Shown here piece after piece: positions 35,401 through 47,400 of a stretch of 64,000 bases of DNA. This DNA comes from Ornithodoros turicata (Eukaryota > Arthropoda > Arachnida > Ixodida > Argasidae): assembly GCF_037126465.1 (NCBI RefSeq), contig NC_088202.1, forward strand, positions 90,069,111 through 90,133,110. Reading direction: 5' to 3'. Both the position numbers and the translations under genes were made by a program. The notes beneath the pieces are model-generated. The model did not search any database, was not told the DNA's origin, and saw nothing but the letters and a program-made list of their open reading frames with translations. How positions within the stretch are numbered: the first letter of the stretch is position 1; every line of letters starts with the position of its first letter.

Positions 35401-38400
35401 GTGACCTATTAGCACTAATCCTGGATGGCATAGACGGTGCTGACACACATGGATGTATTTCTGGGAACCTAAGTGACCCATTCTTACATGTGTTACACGT
35501 GGCAACCTTTGTTAGTCTTCAGTGGAAACGTCACTTGAGGATTTCATAGTGACTGGAATTCGGGGAGAAATTGGGTTTAACCCGAATTGGTCAGAGGTCA
35601 GTTCAGGGGGGAATAACCAGGCGGAATCGGGTTTAACCGGAAAAAGTCACTCCCTATGTATAGACTTCATATACTGGCAAGACCAAAGACAGCGTCTATC
35701 AAAGCCTATAAAGGTGCATTGTATGAGCAGGAAAAAGCTGGCATTGATGTGAAGATGGTCTTTAGGTGGCAGCTCTTAGGGGTGCTCTAGAGCCAGTTTC
35801 ACCTAAAGCATAGGTGCACCATGCATAACACTTCGTGTGAATAAAATTAGTGATGGTTGGGTACAGCAGTATACTTTTATAATATCTGTGCTAAAGGCGG
35901 ATGGCAGTAGACAGCCGGAACCTTTTTGAGATCTGCAAAAACGTGTGTTGAAAAAGGAGTGTTGTCCAATGTTTTGTGTGTCTTGTGAACACAGGTCAAG
36001 TGGAACAGACAACTTCTTGAGCAGTATTCGTCGACGAGGCTACGCTGTTCCATGGGGCCAGCCAGAGGAACCAACTGCACCATCGCAGCATGAATCATGG
36101 TCGGGAGATACCCTCCCGTCATATGACGTTGCTGTCTCACTCAAGGTACTGTTGCTTATTTATTGTTTTCTCATTATGGATAATATTGCTAGTATCCACT
36201 CTCTTGCTTGCTCTCTGCACTTGTAAGATCCGCTTTAGCACGTGACCACATTCGGGAACCTCGTCCCATCCTCGTCAATAACATAGCATAACTGCCTCCA
36301 CATCAGGGATGGGCATAAATACACTTTTCGGGTATTTAAATATAAATACAAAATACTACATGTTTTCATGTATTTAAATACTGCTTATAAATACGTTATG
36401 TTGAAAGTAATTAAATACAAAGTATAAATACAATAAGACAGTATTTAAATACTGTAACTACTTCCGTAAATACTTTGAGCCGTCTAGGCACATTATTCTT
36501 TTAAATTAGTGTATAAATGGAGCCACCTATGGATACATCTCTGCTGCACACAATGCCCACATATTTCTTTATTTTTCCGTGATGCAGTGTGATGATTTTA
36601 GCATCTTGCGTGGACCGACTTTCCATTGAACAGAAACGTCACCTTGAGTCTCAGGAGCAGCGAGGGGGGTGTTAGGACGGTAACGGGAGAAGAACCGACG
36701 ACGACTCAAAACCAGCTAATGAACCCGTTATCGCTTCATCCACTTTCTGTATGTTGAATAAAGTGTTTATTTGCCGGTTTTGAGTCGTAGTTGTAAGTTC
36801 TTGTCCCGTCTGTCTGCCCTGTCCAGTTCCTCCCGCTGCAACGGGGGTGGCGATGCCCTCGTTCGCGCATTGTGGTGTTTTCTAGAAGGACGGAAATCCC
36901 TGAACACACGGGATGAGTGACCTGTAGCCTCTAACCAAGCTATCCTTCATCGCTGGAGGCTAACGATGTGGAACTCGAGAGAAGCCCACAAATACAGGAG
37001 GATGAGATATGTGTATTTAAGTGTATTTTAAATATAAATACGCCTAAAACGGTATTTAAATATAAATATAAATACATTTTTCTTGCCTGTATTTAAATAC
37101 GTATTTTAAATACATGTATTTATATTTTAAATACTATTTTAAATACAATGTATTTAAATACTGCCCATCCCTGCTCCACATGTGGAAGGAATGTTATCAG
37201 ATTATATCAGAGACAGATATCACAATGGCTTTGATGGACATCTGTCTCATGTGAGTAGGTGGGGCAAAAAGCAGACAGTGAGGCCACTGAAGGCTCTGTC
37301 TTTTGTCTGGGAAAGAAGGCATGAGACAGATCGTGTCCATGAAGCCTGCATTGTGGCACCTACAATGGTATCAAACCTGCTGTTTTGTTGTTCACTCTGT
37401 TATCTGTCTTTCCCAGACGGCATGATGGATGGGCTTCGTCGTGAGTGTGGGAATATTTCCCACACACATTAGGGGCTTGAGCTTTGTTTCCTTCTCAAGG
37501 CAATGGGTTCCATGCTGAGATTTAACTTGTATGTCTTCTGGCTCTGTTTTGTGTGACATGATATGGCCTGGGCGCATGATGGACTTCCAGTAAGAGCAGT
37601 TAATAGAAATGCAATGCAACGGACATGTTCTCAATTCACTCTCTATCACACTGAGCATCTCACCTTGGGGACGTTGGCAGATAGTGACGTGGATATCAGT
37701 GCACTCTGCAGAGGTGCACAGATTTTGGACCACACGATTTTCTTCTGCAAATCAGGATGTAAAGCGGATACACAGACATATCTGCACCCACACACACCTT
37801 TAGTATTGTAATCCGTAGTATGTCTTTAAAGTAGGGGTGTGCGAATCGGAATATTTTAAGTCCAATCGAATATCGAATCGAATGGGGGAAAAAATTCCGA
37901 ATACCGAATCGAATATCGAATATTCGTGCAAAATTTTCAATATGTGACTTTCGCACTAAGAGTTTCCATTTCGTAGCCCATGCCTTTAGTGTAATTTTTC
38001 TAGCATTAACTGTCACAAGAGAGACATGCAATTCTTCTGTTCAAAGCCCCTACTCTTTAATGTTACATGAGAGTGCTTCCTGCTTTTCGGGTGAGCCTAC
38101 ACTTACTGGAGTGGTTACCTTCATTTCAAAATTTTACGCCAGGCAGTAGCATATTATACGGATTTGTGAAACAAACGAATTGGCATCCTGCCTCAGCTTT
38201 GTCATGAACACCTTTTAGTTTCTTTGCACTCGCCCTAGGAAGTTGCACTACTGAAATTTTAGATGCAGAGGACATCTTTAAGACACAGTTCTTGTTCGTG
38301 GGCTGTAGTCATTATTCAAGAGTCCTAACTTTTTAAAGGCAACCTCACAGACATCAAATCAAAGTCCCTCGTCGGCACCGCAAAACGGCATGTGGGAGAG

Positions 38401-41400
38401 GCGCCGCCTCTTCCACAGATGATGTCTACAAAACTAACTTTGGATAGCGTTATCTTAAACCACGGAGTAAGAAGTCTTCTTACTCCGTGTCTTAAACTAA
38501 ACACGGTCCCGCCGTGTTGGTCCTGCAGCAAGGGCAATTTTGTAAAGCAGGCTTCTTCTAGTGCACGGAAGCATCAGGTGAAGCCCACTTTCGGGTTGTG
38601 TCGTTCATATTCGCGGAATAGTCGAATATTCGAAAAATCAAATACTGGATATTCGATTTGCGAATCGAATAGTTCGAGCGTTTGATATTCTATTCGAATT
38701 CGAGAATTCGGATATTCGCACACCCCTACTTTAAGTGGATGTTCTCCAGCTGTCGACTGATTTTGAGATTGGAGTTCAAATATATATGCTGAAAGAAATG
38801 GGTTCGGGCAACCGCACAGTTAAATAGGTACTACAGTCGCTGACCGATTTTTTGGACTTCTAAAAGCCACAAAATCGGCCGGAATTATCCAGCAGTCCGA
38901 ATTTTCAGTCAATGACACAAATCTCTCCCAAAATGATTTTTATTAAAGAAAACTCAAAAAGGCACAAAAAAAAACTATCAATGCGCGTCTGCTTTGCTGC
39001 GCGTATGCGAGAAATGGCGTCTCGACGTATTTCGGCTAATGTCATGTTGTCATGGTAGACATTTCCGAGCGTATCGACGGCCGCAAGTATTGCTGCCGTT
39101 GAAGGAGTAGCAACAGTACTCGTGTCATCGTCATCGTCGGAGGTCGAGGACTTGTGAAATGGTTTGCCCATCAGTCATTTCAGCACAAAATTCTGCACAT
39201 TAATCCACTTCGGCGTACGTTTCCAACGTTAAACTTGCAGGTATTGTCATACCTGAGCTTCGGAGGTCCTCTACAAATGCTCGGCTGGCCGTCGTCGTCG
39301 TCGATGGCGATACCAACTGTGCTCGTACTCCGTACTTGCGGGCTGTCCTTGCAAAATCCAGCTTGACGAAAACTGTTCGCTATAGTGCTCCCTTCACGAC
39401 TCCCACGAGTCGGCAAGAATATGAAGCGCGGCGACATGCGTAATGTTATAGTTAGTTTAGTTTTCGTAGCACAGCACAACACGCGAGAGCAGGCGGGACC
39501 GGTAGAAAACCTTGAGATTTTTTACGTTTCCTTGGTCCTTGCTCCATGGGCTGCAGGACATTTGTTGTATCAGGAGGCAATAACTCTAAACGTATCGCCT
39601 GGAGGTTCTGTACTGCGCCATGTGCTGCGCAGTTATCGATGAACATGACACTCCTCTTGCCGACGTGCTCACGTCTTTGCCGCATTCGTCAGTATCCACG
39701 AAGTCGTTCGAGACACCCTCAGAATCACTTGAAGGCGCGGACATCATTTCGTGGTTTCACTTCTTGTCTCCAACAATAACATGTTTGTGGGTGCTTGTGG
39801 CGCGTGTGCATAACCTCATCAGTGGTGCGCGTGCGTAAACCACGCCTCCGCGCGCCTCCTGCGCGCCGACAGCAAAGGCAAAGGGAAAGGGAAAAAAACA
39901 GAAAAAAAAGGAAAGCCGAGGCGAATATGTACGAAAAATTGAACCATACCTGCGAAAAACGGTCCGAATTTTCGGACGTCAAAATACATTGGCTCAATGG
40001 GGCATCTGATAAAGCCACAACTTTTGTCCTAAATATTGTAAAGTCAGAATTTTTGGAGTCCGAAACATCGGTTGGCGACGTACTAGAAAAAACCAAGGGG
40101 CAGACAACGAAGGTATAGGAAGTAAGAAAAAGGATTCACATGTGGAAAGTTCAGGGACACGTCAACGTTGCGGCGGAGGCTCCGCCTTCGTCAGGACTGA
40201 AGAATCACAAAAATTGTCATGGTCTAGGGGACGAAACAGTTTTATTCCCACAACTCATATTTACAACAAATATTGAACGGACAACGTAAGGCCATGATGC
40301 CCTGCTTCACCATTGCGTTGTCTCTCTCGATGGTCTGACCGGCCAGCCTGTACGGCACAGGGTGCCTGTCGGCGATACCCCAGCGATGCATCATTTGTTT
40401 CCAGATTTTGCTTACAAACGTCTTGCCGTTGTCGCTGGAAATGCTGTTGGGGACACCGTGTCTGCAGAATACCTCGACGAGCTTCTCCACAATGGCTGGT
40501 GACGTCTGGGAACGAAGCGGGAACAACTCTACGAACTTGGTGAATTTATCCAACACCACTAGGATGTACTTGTGGCGACGTGATGTTGTCGGCAGGGGGC
40601 CAATTATTTCCACGCTGAGCTCGGCCATGGGGCTGTGGCCCAGCTGCTGGACATCATTCCCACGGGTTTTCGGAGACGGGGTTTAATTCTCTGACAGGTC
40701 TGGCAGGCCCGGACGTAGCGAGATATATCAGCCCTCATGCTCAGCCAGAAATGATTATTGTGGATACGTTTGAAGGTCTTGTAAAGCCCATTGTGTCCAC
40801 CCAGGGGATGATCATGTCCCAACTGTAACACCTCGATTTGTAGATGCAGGGGGACCCACACTACTCGGCTGTTGCCACTGATGTGCCACAGTACTCCATG
40901 TGTATCGACCTCGGTGTCCTCTGCTACGTCTTTGACCTTCTTGGCTTCGTTACAGTCTGCAGGAAAGCCTTCTTTAGTGATGAAGTTATGGATGTTCCTA
41001 AGCGGAGGGTCCTTCAACTGTTCTGCTGACAGGGCTTGTGGGTCAGTGAAGGTAGAAATAACAGTATCTTGTACAGTTATAGCTTCTTCAAACTCTATGG
41101 AGTTCTCTGGTTCTACTAACTCTATGGGAAACAAATCCTCTGCAACTGACTGCACTGCTTGAAAACTAGACCCTAGGTAGGCTAGACACTAGGACCCACC
41201 GTCGTGCTCTGCTCAAAGTTTGTTCAGTGCGGGAGGCGTGGTTGCAGTGTACCTCAAATTGTGTGAGCTCTACATACGGGCAAAATCTGTCAAGAGCCCA
41301 TACCACTGCGAGACACTTCCACTCTTTCACTGTATAGTTCCTCTCAGCCTCTGTTAACTCCCTGCTGATGAAGGATACAGGCAGTAGGACGCCTTCATGC

Positions 41401-44400
41401 TCTTGCAGGAGAACTGCTGCAGTGCCCTCTCCGCTAGCATGTGTCTCGACCACAAAGGGACGGTTGAGGTCCGGTAGGCTTAGGACCGCTCCCTCTGACA
41501 CATGGAACTTTAGGGCACTGAAAGCTGCTTCCTGGTCTTGTCCCCAGTTCCACGCAGTATCCCTCCGTAACAGCGAGGTCAAAGGCTTGGCAATGTCTGA
41601 GTAGCTGGGGATAAAGTTACGGTAATAGCCGGTTAAGCCGAGGAATGCCTGCAGATCTTCGGTATTTTTCGGGTGAGGGTAGTTGCGCACTGCTTGCACC
41701 TTCTCTGGATCAGGGCGGCACTCGCTGGGTGATATTATGTGACCTAGAAACTTCAGGTTACGTCTGCACAACTGAACATTGTCGGGGTTTATTGTGAGGT
41801 CTGCTGCTTGTATCCCTTGTAAGACTTCCCTCATGTGCTGAATGTGTTCCTCCAAAGATTCCCAGTAGATGAGCACATCATCTAGGAATGCCACGCATGT
41901 CTTGTGCTTAATGTCATGCAGGACCTCATCCATAAGCATCTGGAATGTAGCAGGTGCTCCGGCCAATCCAAAGGGCATGCGTTTAAATTGAAAGGTGCCC
42001 TGAGGACACAGGAATGCTGTCTTGGGAATGTCCTCAGCTGAACCGGTATCTGGAGAAAGCCTCGAGACAGATCCAGGCTCGTGAAATATTGAGCTGTTCC
42101 TAGCTGTGCAAATACCGAATCTGTCCTCGGCAGTGGGTACACTGGAACCTGGGGCTTTGCATTTAAAGCTCGGTAGTCAATTGCCAGCCGATATCCTCCT
42201 GATTTATTGGGAACAACCACTGGTGCGCTTGCCCAAGGGCTGGCACTTATCTCAATCAAGTCCTCGTCCAACATCTCTTGGATGCACATGTCTATAATGT
42301 CCCTCTTTCTCGAGTTAACCAGGCGGAGCTTGCAACGTACCGGTGTATTGTCTGAGGTGACGATCTTGTGTTCCACGAGGGCTGTACGCCCCGGCCTTAT
42401 GGAGAAAACATCCTGGAACTCGGACTCCAAGAGGGCTAGGATACGTTCGTCGACAACTCCACCATCAGTCGCTGTGCCCTTGCTCATGATCTGTTCCACT
42501 GCTTGCTCTTGGAAAAGGGTGTCAAGGGCATATACATCCTCAGATGGTAATGGTTGGTGGCGCTGATGGCTGTTCCCTGGAGCACGCACAAACTTTATGA
42601 CCTCTTGAGGGTCGGTACCCAACGTCCATCCCCCTTGTCCCATGTGGACAGAAGTGTCTGATGCCACGAGGAAGTCTCTCCCCAACACCACGTCCCTGCA
42701 CAACCCAGGCATATGCAAGAAACGCTGATTGCGACAACCACCTGCCCAGCGAATCCTGCACCTGATAGATTGTGCTGTAGTTGTCCACCCAGTTGCTAGA
42801 CGAAGTGTCTGGGGCTCCTCACGGGGGCTTGCTCCTGATGCCTGCGCTGGAGCCATCGCTCCATCACCAAAGAGGCTGATACGGGAACCGGTATCCAAAA
42901 GAGCTTGAAATACCTGTTCCCCTATTGTAACGTCCAATAAGGCCTCCTTGCGTCCGGCAGTAGCTGCTACCTGTAGCGTTGCAGCGTAGGTGTTGGCCGG
43001 CTTAACATCTACACCTGAGTGTTTTCCGGGCATTGGGCTTGTACATGGCCTGCCCGGTTGCATCCATAGCACCGAGTCTGTCTCCTGGGAGGCCTTGTGG
43101 CACAGAATCTTGCAATATTCCCGGTACCACCACAACGAAGACACTGTTGACCCTGTCTGGTTTGCGTGCCTGAGCCTTGGGTGTTGTTGTTGCCCATGGC
43201 AATTGGAGGTCGGTTTTGAGGTGCTTCAGCATTCGCGAAACTTCCTTACTGTTGAGTGTAGTTCCCTCCCATTCCTCGAGAAGCTACTGGTGGAGCGCAT
43301 CCTGTATGTAGGGGAGGTTGAACAGATGATGGAAGCAAGGGCCATGGGTATGCCTGGGCTCCTCCTGATGCCACATCACCGATGACGTTACAGGGGGAAC
43401 TCGTTCTGGTTCGCTGGTCAGTGGGGGTGAGCGCCCTGTCCCTTTGCCGCCGTAAACCAGTTTTGCCAGTTCTCCCGGAGAATTAGGGATAGAAGGAGGG
43501 GCCGAATCATGACCGAGTGAGGAGCAAGGCTTTTTCTGAACCCCGAACAGCCGAGTAACAGACAACAGCGCAGTAGCAGCCGAAATTTCTCTGGACCAAT
43601 CAGCGAGCGTACCCCCTGTAGCGTCAGCGCGAGGTCCCAGGCAGATCACGGGCTGGTACTGCTCTCCACCGCCGTTGCACACGGTCGCTTTTTGCGGCAT
43701 ACTTTAAATTCGATTTCTGCGATAATTATGACTTTGGTGTGAATTACTTCTCATGGGGTGTCTTACTGGCCTACTTAACAGTTAGTTTTATAGGAAAAAA
43801 ACAGGGTGTTAAAAATGACTTCTGTGCTACTTTAAGTGGCCGACATGAATGCTGATATTTTTTGGGAGAGATAAATGGACGGGTTACTGATGCAGTTATT
43901 TCCTCCTTTCTTGATCTCATATGCCTCTCGAAAGAGAAGGCTACCTTGTTTTTTACACCTGAACAACTTTGTTTTATGGAATTCTGCCTGACATCCTAAG
44001 CATGTCATTAAGTGGTCCCTGAACGTACTACAGTCAAACCTCGTTACAACGAAACGTGATATAACGAAATTCGCGATAGAGCGAAATAAATTGGATTCCC
44101 CGGCAGAGGGCCATAGAGATCAATGTATTTTAACTCCCGCTGCAACGAAAAATCTTTTTAGCCGCGCTTGATAAAGCGAAAGAACGAGATAAGGTTTATG
44201 ACCCCAAGGCCGACTTTAGGGACACGAAAACAAACGGCTCAAGCAGCGACCTGTTCCCGCGGCGAAGGATGGCACGTGCGATTAGGGTCGGGAGGAATCT
44301 GGTGCTTACAAAAGGAAGTTTGAGTCATTGGAAGGTTTGGGATTTTCCTTCTGAGGCTTCTCCTTTTTGCACTGGTTTTGAACTGTCCGGTTGCAACCAA

Positions 44401-47400
44401 GTGAAGGACAAAGGTAACAGCAAAGAGCATGTGACGCAAGGCGCCATCTTGTGTGCGTGGGAAACGCTTCGTTCGCATGGCGGTGTATGTGACGAAATCA
44501 GCCTAGATGATTTTCTTGACGGGGACAAACATATCATAGCAACGGAGAGCCTTACGGAAGACGCACTGCCATAGATGTACCGTGTTTGCACGATTGTAAC
44601 GCACAGGTGAATTTAAGCACCAACCGCATGAGGCGTTTTGCGAGTGGCAGAGTGTCGCGCTTTGCTCAGCGACAAATGACTCTGGCAAAAAATGCTCGAA
44701 GCTCACCACGTGGAGTGTTTCTACAACGGCGGATGGACGACGTCTCATGCGAACGTTTCCGTAATCTCTCAGGGAAAGAAACTCTACGTAACTTGATAAA
44801 CACTTTTATTACAAGTGAAGAGTCTCAAACACAGGTGCTTTTGAGTGACAACGCGCTATAACGAACATGATACTGCAGCAGTGCGCACTCACAAAGCCAC
44901 ATTTGTTGTGAATCCTGGTCCCGCTATTCACAAGGTACCCCCGCTTCGTGTATTTAGACGGAGCGAACTCAGCATTCAGGTTGACATCTTCATCAAGCTG
45001 TTGCACACTTCTCTTTGTGTTTTGTATGTTGGACGCTCACACAAGAATTGTGTTCTTAACATCGGCAACAAACATCTGTTCTTCTGCCGAACACCGTGGC
45101 CGAACAGCAGTCTGAGCGATTCCGCGTGCCGCCATCTATGGGGCACCCGAAAACTGCCGTGACAGGATGGACTTATTCCGAGGCTAATCCCTGATTGGCC
45201 ACTTGCGCGTGTCGTCCCTGCCTCTTCCGTCGCCCAACCCTGAATTATCTATTCGCCTCGGACTTCGAGGGGAACGTCACGTTTCTATTGTTCGACGACG
45301 CTCTGGCTGCCGCTCGTCAGGACACTGGATAAATGCTGGAGAAACTTCGCCTCATGTGGTTGGCGCTTTAGCAAGAAAAATCACCAAAAAAAGTTAGATG
45401 CTGATTCTACCGTGCGGGTATGAAACAGGAGACCAAACACGTTTTTATGACTAGAAACATACAACACACTCTTCATTCGACTTCAGTGTCCGAAAGTTCC
45501 TTGTCGCTATCAACTGACCACAGGTAATCATCCTCGCTGCCGTCCAGGGAGTTCAAAATTCCGCACTTTTTGAATGAACAGACCACCATCGACTGTGGGA
45601 GAGCTTTCCAGGCCCCATGCACCCAGTCGATAAGTTCACCAAGTGTTGCCCTCTTCAGACATCCCGCAGGCATCAGTGAAAGCAATCAGTGAATGTTCGT
45701 CGAAAACAAGCCAGTCGTTGTAGGCAGCACACACATGGTCCTTCATTGGCTTGTTCAAGCACACATCGAGCGGCTGCAGCTGCGAGGTCATCCCTCCTGA
45801 TAGAATCACCTTCCGCTTGAACGACGCTTTATAATGCCGTCTTCGCTGCATTGCGCAAACAAGTCATAAACTGGCAATGCCACGTGCGAAAATCCGTCAC
45901 ACATGACAGGGCGTCCGTAAAAAACACATGGAGTGGGCCACGTGACTCGTGATGTCAATGCCAGTGCGATCGGCCGCCTCATACCAAGTTTTTGTGTTTT
46001 TCTCACAACACGCCTCCAATTGTAACGCGCATGCAATTTTGAGCACCAATTTCCCCGGAAAAAAGTGTGCGTTACAATCGTGCAAATACGGTACTTAGAA
46101 GGTTTGTGGGATCACAACACGATATGGAGAAAGCTGCGAAAGCTTTGGTGGCGTACGAACAATGCGTGACACCGCATCTTCTAGGCATGACTCAGACGCA
46201 AATAACTGGCTATTTCACGCAAGAATAAAATGCTGTAGGTGCCCTTTTGTGTTGTATTTGTAGTTTTTGTCATGTTTCACGAAAAACTCTTCCGCATCGT
46301 AGCGGGAGTTATCGACGCTTATGTACAGCGCGCACCCTCGCGAAGGTCGCGATTCATGACCTTCAATTCAATACAAGAAATTGCGGTCCCCGTGAGTTTC
46401 GTTATATCGAGGTTCGACTCTATATATATTAGAGGTGTTAGCTGAATGTTCTTTTAATCGAGTGTTAACGCACCTTGATGATTGCCCGATATATACCTTA
46501 CCACATTTTATTTTATTACCACATCAAATTCTTTGGTTGGTAGTTCAGTGCTGTGTCATGGTCTTTTTTGTGTATCGTCCTTGTCCTTCCCTGCACTGAG
46601 GGTGTTATCCTTTTAACTGTAGGTAGATAACATGCTCTGCCTTTTTGGGACACTTTTTACAATGTATAACGTGTGTGTAATACACTGGAAAATATGGTAC
46701 ATACTTCAGTGTGTGGGAGCCTATTCCCACTCTCGGGGGCAAAGCCCGTTCCTTCGACTCCCGTGGAAAGCGAGGCACAAATGCAGCTACAAGGTATACT
46801 CAACAACCACTGTTTTAATGACTTACATCGTACAGCGTCTTTTCTTCTCCGCTTCCACGTCCACACTGACTACACAAACCCCTCGTCGTTCTCCTTTTAC
46901 CCCCAAGTCTCTCACTTCCTCGTCGTCCCGCAACGTCCAAACTTCTTCCTCTACTTCGCCCCACACTTCCCCCACCGCAAAACGTCGAACCCAGTTTGAC
47001 AACCGAAAACTTTAGAATGTTTAGAGGTCGTCGTCATCGAACTCCAGGACCACGTCGTCCCCAGGGTTCGGTGGGGAGGAAGGCCTTAAGAGGTCGGGCC
47101 TGTGCCTCCTCAATGTCTCTAGCGCTGAGGCCACGTCCCTGCTGTTGGACTGTTGCCTAGCTCGGTGAAGCGGTCCTTGTCGATGTGTTCGACGGTGCAG
47201 CTCAGGGACTTGACACAGAGGACACAGAAGTCTCTTTTCCTCCGCAGTCAGCGGAATCGGGGGGTCATTGAGGTGTCGGTCTGTCAACAACAGACCTCTG
47301 AAAGGTTGAGGCACTTTCGCCGGGTCGTCGGTGCGAAGCGGGCGCGGTTGAGAGGTCCAGCGAGAGCGGGAGGCCCATGATACCGGTCTGCCTCCCGCTA

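Larger units (their letters stand above)
29312..35656. mobile_element. hAT-like MITE split by a 5.9-kb TTAA element
   Basis: The ends are TAGGGAGTGACTTTTTCGGG and the complement of TAGGGAGTGACTTTTTCCGG. Identical octamers TGTATAGA lie at 29304-29311 and 35657-35664. Removing the inner TTAA insertion leaves about 450 bp (29312-29335 plus 35237-35656), with TTCGGGGAGAAA-type subterminal repeats like those of the 5633-5978 MITE. It lies in intron 4 of the membrane-protein gene. Confidence 0.88.
44031..46420 (+). mobile_element. Pogo/Tigger-type transposon interrupted by a second transposon
   Basis: The inverted ends are CAGTCAAACCTCGTTACAAC and the complement of GAGTCGAACCTCGATATAAC, with TA at 44029-44030 and 46421-46422. 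A plus-strand transposase remnant runs from about 44269 (ending DEISLDDFLDGDKHI and ESLTEDALP, the usual C-terminal region). It resumes after the inner insertion at about 46094-46228 with TQITGYFTQE, the terminal FF-like motif. The N-terminal and catalytic parts are deleted. Confidence 0.85.

Noticed and set aside
40130..40230. GGCGGAGGCTCCGCC segment beside the Gypsy remnant as its LTR or as a Penelope-like 3' end
   Set aside because: No second copy near 43700 to support an LTR, and the Penelope resemblance is from memory only and too short to call.
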